Shown: piece after piece, positions 6,027 to 9,054 of the stretch
Layout: every line of letters begins with the position of its first letter
Position numbering within the stretch: position 1 is the stretch's first letter
DNA from: Gammaproteobacteria bacterium
GTDB taxonomy: Bacteria > Pseudomonadota > Gammaproteobacteria > Chromatiales > Sedimenticolaceae
NCBI GenBank assembly: GCA_020445245.1
Contig: JAGRHB010000056.1
Span: 1 to 9,054 of the forward strand
Length of the DNA: 9,054 nt
Reading direction: 5' to 3'
The notes under the pieces: model-generated
Database searches by the model: none
Told to the model about the DNA's origin: nothing
What the model saw: the letters and a program-made list of their open reading frames with translations, nothing else
Translations under genes and position numbers: made by a program

Positions 6027-6983
6027 ATGCACGGTTGGCTCGACCGCCTGGCGCATGCGCCAGACCCGTTCCTTTACCTGGCGGCCGTACTCGCCGTGTT
6101 CGCGTTGTTCGCCGGGTTTTCGGGGCTGCGTCGCACGCGCCATATCGAAGATGTGCCCACTGCGCGGGTACGCTCGGCGCCGCAGGGCTATGTCGAGCTG
6201 GTGGGCAGGGCACACTCGCTGCAAGGCGAGCCGATCGTGGCACCCCTGTCGAACATCGCCTGTTGCTGGTATCGCTACCGCGTGGAGCGACGCAGCGGCA
6301 AGGACTGGTCGGTGGTCGAATCGGGCAGCAGCGACGGGATCTTCGTATTGCGCGATCCGACCGGGGACTGTGTCATCGATCCCGAGGACGCCGAGGTGAC
6401 CAGCAGTCACACGCGTACATGGTCGGACGATGGCAGCGGCCGGGGCGGGCATGGGGTGCACGTGCGACTGCCGAGCCTGGGCAGGACGGCCGATATGATC
6501 GTCGACATCGGCGGTACCGTACTGGAGCGTCTGGGCAGTGGCGTGGGCCAGTATCGCTACACCGAGGCGGTGATCCTGGATGGCGATCCTTTGTACGCGA
6601 TCGGCGAGTTCCACACACTGGGGGCAGGCGACCATGCGAACTCGCTCGACGAGCTCACCGGTGCGGTGTTGCGCGAATGGAAGAGGCAACCACATACGCT
6701 GCGCGAACGCTTCGACGGTAACCGTGACGGGGTGATCGATGGCCGGGAGTGGGAGAAGGCACGGGCAGCGGCACGGCACGAGGCGGCCGCCGACCTGGCC
6801 CGCGGTCAGCGCCGTGACCCCGTGCATACGCTGCGCAAACCGGCGGATGGGCGCTATTTCCTGCTGTCCAATCTCGAGGAGTTCGCCTTGCTGAGGCGCT
6901 ATCGCTGGCGTATGCGACTGGGATTCGGCGCATCTCTGCTGCTCGGCGCCGCGCTGGCGCTGATGTTGTCCACCAGGCTCTGA
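6027..6983 (+). CDS. GIDE-domain membrane protein with an EF-hand loop
   Basis: This is a 318-residue protein with a membrane helix near 15-32 and another near 297-314. The region about 55-200 resembles the GIDE (E3 ligase/MULAN 'beside a membrane') domain: YVELVGRAHSLQGEPIVAPLSNIACCWYR (55-83), a tryptophan-containing strand (KDWSVVESG), DGIFVLRDPTGDCVIDPEDAEV (103-124) and a late GEFHTLG (193-199). No RING domain is present, so ubiquitin-ligase activity is not implied. Residues 230-241 form a canonical EF-hand calcium loop with D230, N232, D234, V236, D238 and E241 at positions 1, 3, 5, 7, 9 and 12. The gene starts 3 nt after lemA; AAGGGG at 6006-6011 is too far upstream to be a normal ribosome site, so translational coupling is likely. 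LemA and GIDE proteins often neighbour each other in bacteria. Function is unknown. The GIDE assignment is by motif reading. Confidence 0.85.
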   Translation: MHGWLDRLAHAPDPFLYLAAVLAVFALFAGFSGLRRTRHIEDVPTARVRSAPQGYVELVGRAHSLQGEPIVAPLSNIACCWYRYRVERRSGKDWSVVESGSSDGIFVLRDPTGDCVIDPEDAEVTSSHTRTWSDDGSGRGGHGVHVRLPSLGRTADMIVDIGGTVLERLGSGVGQYRYTEAVILDGDPLYAIGEFHTLGAGDHANSLDELTGAVLREWKRQPHTLRERFDGNRDGVIDGREWEKARAAARHEAAADLARGQRRDPVHTLRKPADGRYFLLSNLEEFALLRRYRWRMRLGFGASLLLGAALALMLSTRL

Positions 6984-7002
6984 TCACCACGGATACCTGC
7001 CG

Positions 7003-7019
7003 CCCCGCGCATTCCGGGG
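7003..7019 (+). terminator. Short GC hairpin after the lemA-GIDE operon
   Basis: CCCCG at 7003-7007 pairs with CGGGG at 7015-7019 around a 7-nt loop, 20 nt after the GIDE gene stop. No U-tract follows, so it is at best a weak terminator or a pause site. Confidence 0.2.
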
Positions 7020-7029
7020 AACCGCAGAT

Positions 7030-7057
7030 CCTATTTCGCATCCAATCCTCGAATAGG
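7030..7057. repeat. Imperfect inverted repeat upstream of the c-di-GMP gene
   Basis: CCTATTTCG at 7030-7038 is complementary to CGAATAGG at 7050-7057 with one bulged T, leaving an 11-nt loop. It is AT-richer than its surroundings and sits 63 nt before the TTG start of the PAS-GGDEF-EAL gene, upstream of the candidate -10. It could be an operator or a hairpin. Confidence 0.35.
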
Positions 7058-7084
7058 TTCCAGTTTCGACCGCCGGCCGTGGAC

Positions 7085-7090
7085 TAAAAT
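7085..7090 (+). promoter_or_regulatory. Candidate -10 for the PAS-GGDEF-EAL gene, inside a small inverted repeat
   Basis: TAAAAT matches the sigma-70 -10 at five of six positions, 30 nt before the start codon. It is framed by GGAC (7081-7084) and GTCC (7092-7095), which are complementary. The only -35-like match is TTTCGA at 7064-7069, with a short 15-nt spacer. Confidence 0.35.
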
Positions 7091-7107
7091 TGTCCGACAG
7101 TCGCGTG

Positions 7108-7113
7108 AAGGAG
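7108..7113 (+). promoter_or_regulatory. Strong Shine-Dalgarno site selecting a TTG start
   Basis: AAGGAG lies 7 nt before TTG 7121. The next in-frame start, ATG at 7172 (residue 18), has no purine-rich site at the right distance, so TTG is preferred. Confidence 0.7.
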
Positions 7114-7120
7114 CAGCGCA

Positions 7121-8878
7121 TTGATTCCCGATCAACACGAAGAGCCACGGAACGGTGACGGCACAGATGACATGCCGGGCGAACAGCCTGCGGTACGGGA
7201 GCTGCTGCTTGCGGCCAGCGTGTTCCAGCACAGCCCGCAGGGGATCATGATCACTGACGCCGAGCGGCGAATCCGCATGGTCAACCCGGCGTTCACCCGG
7301 ATTACCGGTTGGCGCGAAGCGGAGGTGATGGGGCGGCGGGATGCGATGCTGAGCGCGGGGCGTGACGAACCCGGCCTGGACGAGCAGATCCTGGCCTCGC
7401 TGAATGCCGACGGTATTTGGGTCGGCGAGCTGTGGAGCAGGCGGCGTGACGGTGAGGTGTATCCCGAAAATCGCACCGTGGTTGCGGTGCACGACGGGAC
7501 CGGGCGGCTGCAGCACTATTTCAGCATGTTCACCGACATCTCGGCCGAGAAATTCGCGGCCGAGCGTATTCATCGGCTGGCGCACTTCGATGCCACCACG
7601 GAGCTGCCAAACCGCGTGCTGCTTCAGGACAGGCTGCTGCATGCGATCAATAGGGCCGCGCGTGCAAACGGCAGACTGGCGCTGCTGTTCCTCGACCTCG
7701 ATGGCTTCAAGCTGATCAACGACACCTACGGACACAGTGCCGGTGACGAGGTCCTGCGCCTTGTCGGCAAGCGCCTGCTGTCACGCCTGCGCAAGGCTGA
7801 CATCGTCGCACGCATCGGTGGCGACGAGTTCGCCGTGGTGTTGAGTGATATCGACCAGGACAGCGATGTCCAGATCACCTGCGATCAGCTGTTGCAGGTC
7901 ATCAACGAGCCGTATCAACTGGGCGGCAACCAGAGCTTCGTGACCACCAGCGTCGGCATTGCGATGTTCCCCGACGATGGCCGTGACGTACCGACCTTGC
8001 TCAAACAGGCTGATGCGGCGATGTACCAGGCGAAAGAACGCGGCAAGAACCGCTACGCCTTCTACGAACCGGAGATGAACCGGCGCGCGGAGGCGCGTCG
8101 GGTGCTCAGCCGCAAGTTGCGTGGGGCACTGGAAAGGAACCAGTTCAGCCTGTGTTACCAGCCGCAGTTCGATTTGTCGACCGGCCGCCTGGTCGGGGTC
8201 GAGGCGCTGTTACGCTGGCAGGACGATGACGGTGAACAGGTGCCACCGGCACTCTTTATCCCGGTCGCTGAAGAATCCGGGCTGATCATGGCGCTGGGTG
8301 CCTGGGTATTGAACGAGGCCTGCCACCAGGCACAACAGTGGTGTGAGCAGGGACTGGCATTCGGTCGTCTGTCGGTCAATGTCTCGGGGCGCCAGTTCCA
8401 GGACGAGGGCCTGGCCGACACGGTGGCGGCCGCCCTGGCGGCCAGCGGTCTGCCCAGCCATCGTCTTGAACTCGAGATCACCGAGAGCTGGGTGATGGAG
8501 GGGCCATACCGCGCCGAGACCCAGATGCTGCGTCTCAACGAGATGGGCGTGACGCTGGTCATCGACGACTTCGGCCTGGCGAATTCCTCGATGGCGTATC
8601 TCAAGCGCTTCCCGGTGCAGAAGCTCAAGATCGACAATTCCTTCATCCGTGACATCCCGACGGATACCGACGACTCGGCGATCGTCTCGGCGATCATTGC
8701 CATGGGGCACAGTCTGGGACTGCGTGTACTGGCCGAGGGTGTGGAAACCGCCGAGCAGAGCGCATTCCTGCGCTCCACCGGCTGCGACGAGGTGCAGGGT
8801 TACCTGTTCGGCCGGCCGGTGCCGCACGATGAAATGAACGTGCTGCTGTTGTACAGCCCGACGCTTTCTCCCTCCTGA
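7121..8878 (+). CDS. PAS-GGDEF-EAL cyclic-di-GMP signalling protein
   Basis: This is a 585-residue soluble, cytosolic protein without signal peptide or membrane helix. A PAS domain at about 28-142 (FQHSPQGIMITDAERRI, NPAFTRITGW) should sense a small ligand or redox state. The GGDEF domain (about 148-317) has DLDGFKLIND at 192-201 with metal-site D192, the intact motif GGDEF at 233-237, and an RxxD inhibitory site R224-D227, so cyclase activity with product inhibition is plausible. The EAL domain (about 330-575) keeps EALLR at 361-365, N420, E452, E455, D482-D483, K503, E539 and Q559, matching the catalytic set of active phosphodiesterases. The loop-6 motif usually written DFGTGYSS reads DFGLANSS (483-490). 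The start is TTG, supported by AAGGAG 7 nt upstream. The gene stands alone, 137 bp after the GIDE gene and 99 bp before prlC. Confidence 0.95.
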   Translation: MIPDQHEEPRNGDGTDDMPGEQPAVRELLLAASVFQHSPQGIMITDAERRIRMVNPAFTRITGWREAEVMGRRDAMLSAGRDEPGLDEQILASLNADGIWVGELWSRRRDGEVYPENRTVVAVHDGTGRLQHYFSMFTDISAEKFAAERIHRLAHFDATTELPNRVLLQDRLLHAINRAARANGRLALLFLDLDGFKLINDTYGHSAGDEVLRLVGKRLLSRLRKADIVARIGGDEFAVVLSDIDQDSDVQITCDQLLQVINEPYQLGGNQSFVTTSVGIAMFPDDGRDVPTLLKQADAAMYQAKERGKNRYAFYEPEMNRRAEARRVLSRKLRGALERNQFSLCYQPQFDLSTGRLVGVEALLRWQDDDGEQVPPALFIPVAEESGLIMALGAWVLNEACHQAQQWCEQGLAFGRLSVNVSGRQFQDEGLADTVAAALAASGLPSHRLELEITESWVMEGPYRAETQMLRLNEMGVTLVIDDFGLANSSMAYLKRFPVQKLKIDNSFIRDIPTDTDDSAIVSAIIAMGHSLGLRVLAEGVETAEQSAFLRSTGCDEVQGYLFGRPVPHDEMNVLLLYSPTLSPS

Positions 8879-8977
8879 GCGCAATCAGCCAACGCGGACG
8901 CGGTTTTCCCGACTGCAGTGCCGGTGGGCTTCATGTCAGAATCGGCCGTCATCCACATCAACAGCCAGTAACCAGAC

Positions 8978-9054
8978 ATGTCCAACCCGCTCCTCGAACA
9001 AACCGGCCTGCCGACCTTCTCCAGGATCATGCCCGAACACATCGAGCCCGCCAT
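8978..9054 (+). CDS. prlC: Oligopeptidase A, M3 family metallopeptidase (5' end only)
   Basis: Only the first 25 codons are present; the frame is open at the right edge. The start, MSNPLLEQTGLPTFSRIMPEHIEPA in overall layout, matches the well-conserved N-terminus of PrlC/OpdA (M-x-NPLL, then LPxFSxIxPEHxxPA). Family members are cytosolic zinc endopeptidases of roughly 680 residues that degrade signal peptides and short peptides. The HEXXH zinc site lies outside the window, so catalytic integrity cannot be judged. No clear Shine-Dalgarno sequence precedes the ATG; CAGAAT at 8937-8942 is a weak -10 possibility. In Pseudomonas a gamma-carbonic anhydrase gene also lies next to prlC, which agrees with the one seen upstream here. 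Confidence 0.85.
   Translation, partial: MSNPLLEQTGLPTFSRIMPEHIEPA

Noticed and set aside
5444..6721. Plus-strand open frame of 425 codons overlapping lemA and the GIDE gene
   Set aside because: It is a frame-shifted shadow of two well-supported genes, R/G/A-rich and without motif.
5601..6827. Minus-strand open frame of 408 codons
   Set aside because: It is antisense to lemA and the GIDE gene and has no recognisable domain.
6027..6983. GIDE protein as a ubiquitin ligase
   Set aside because: No RING cysteine/histidine pattern follows the GIDE-like region; only the membrane-adjacent domain is shared with the eukaryotic ligase.
8894..8911. CGCGGACGCGG followed by TTTT after the EAL gene as a terminator
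   Set aside because: The arms are direct rather than inverted repeats, and any fold would need a bulge and a 2-nt loop.

Overview
The window is GC-rich, densely coded DNA that looks like a gammaproteobacterial chromosome (Chromatiales, Thiotrichales or Pseudomonas-like grade). Supporting this are an AroE with gammaproteobacterial motifs, a YrdA-type gamma-carbonic anhydrase close to aroE (an association known from E. coli), and the start of an oligopeptidase A (prlC) gene at the right edge. I see no RNA genes, CRISPR arrays, insertion sequences, phage genes or transfer signatures.

Left part, minus strand (1-1977): a two-gene unit. A secreted periplasmic protein of the ABC_sub_bind (COG2984-like) family is followed after 9 nt by a membrane sensor whose periplasmic part reads as a CHASE domain; its output domain lies off the left edge. 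No permease or ATPase gene is visible. A binding protein feeding a membrane receptor, in the manner of LuxP/LuxQ, is the most interesting reading.

Centre (2207-5387): aroE is followed in the same direction by a 575-residue lipoprotein of unknown function. Convergent to these, on the minus strand, is a compact gamma-class carbonic anhydrase-like protein with its three zinc histidines. A hairpin lies in the gap between the convergent stops.

Right-centre (5451-6983): lemA and a gene for a membrane-anchored GIDE-domain protein form a tight operon with 3 nt between them. The GIDE protein carries a textbook EF-hand calcium loop between the GIDE-like domain and the second membrane helix.

Right part (7121-8878): a soluble PAS-GGDEF-EAL protein for cyclic-di-GMP turnover, probably starting at TTG behind a strong Shine-Dalgarno sequence. 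Its cyclase motif, inhibitory site and EAL catalytic residues are intact, but the EAL loop-6 motif is altered. After a 99-bp gap the first 25 codons of prlC begin.

Most genes are conserved housekeeping or signalling genes. The less-explained elements are the binding protein/CHASE pair, the LemA-GIDE/EF-hand pair and the orphan lipoprotein.
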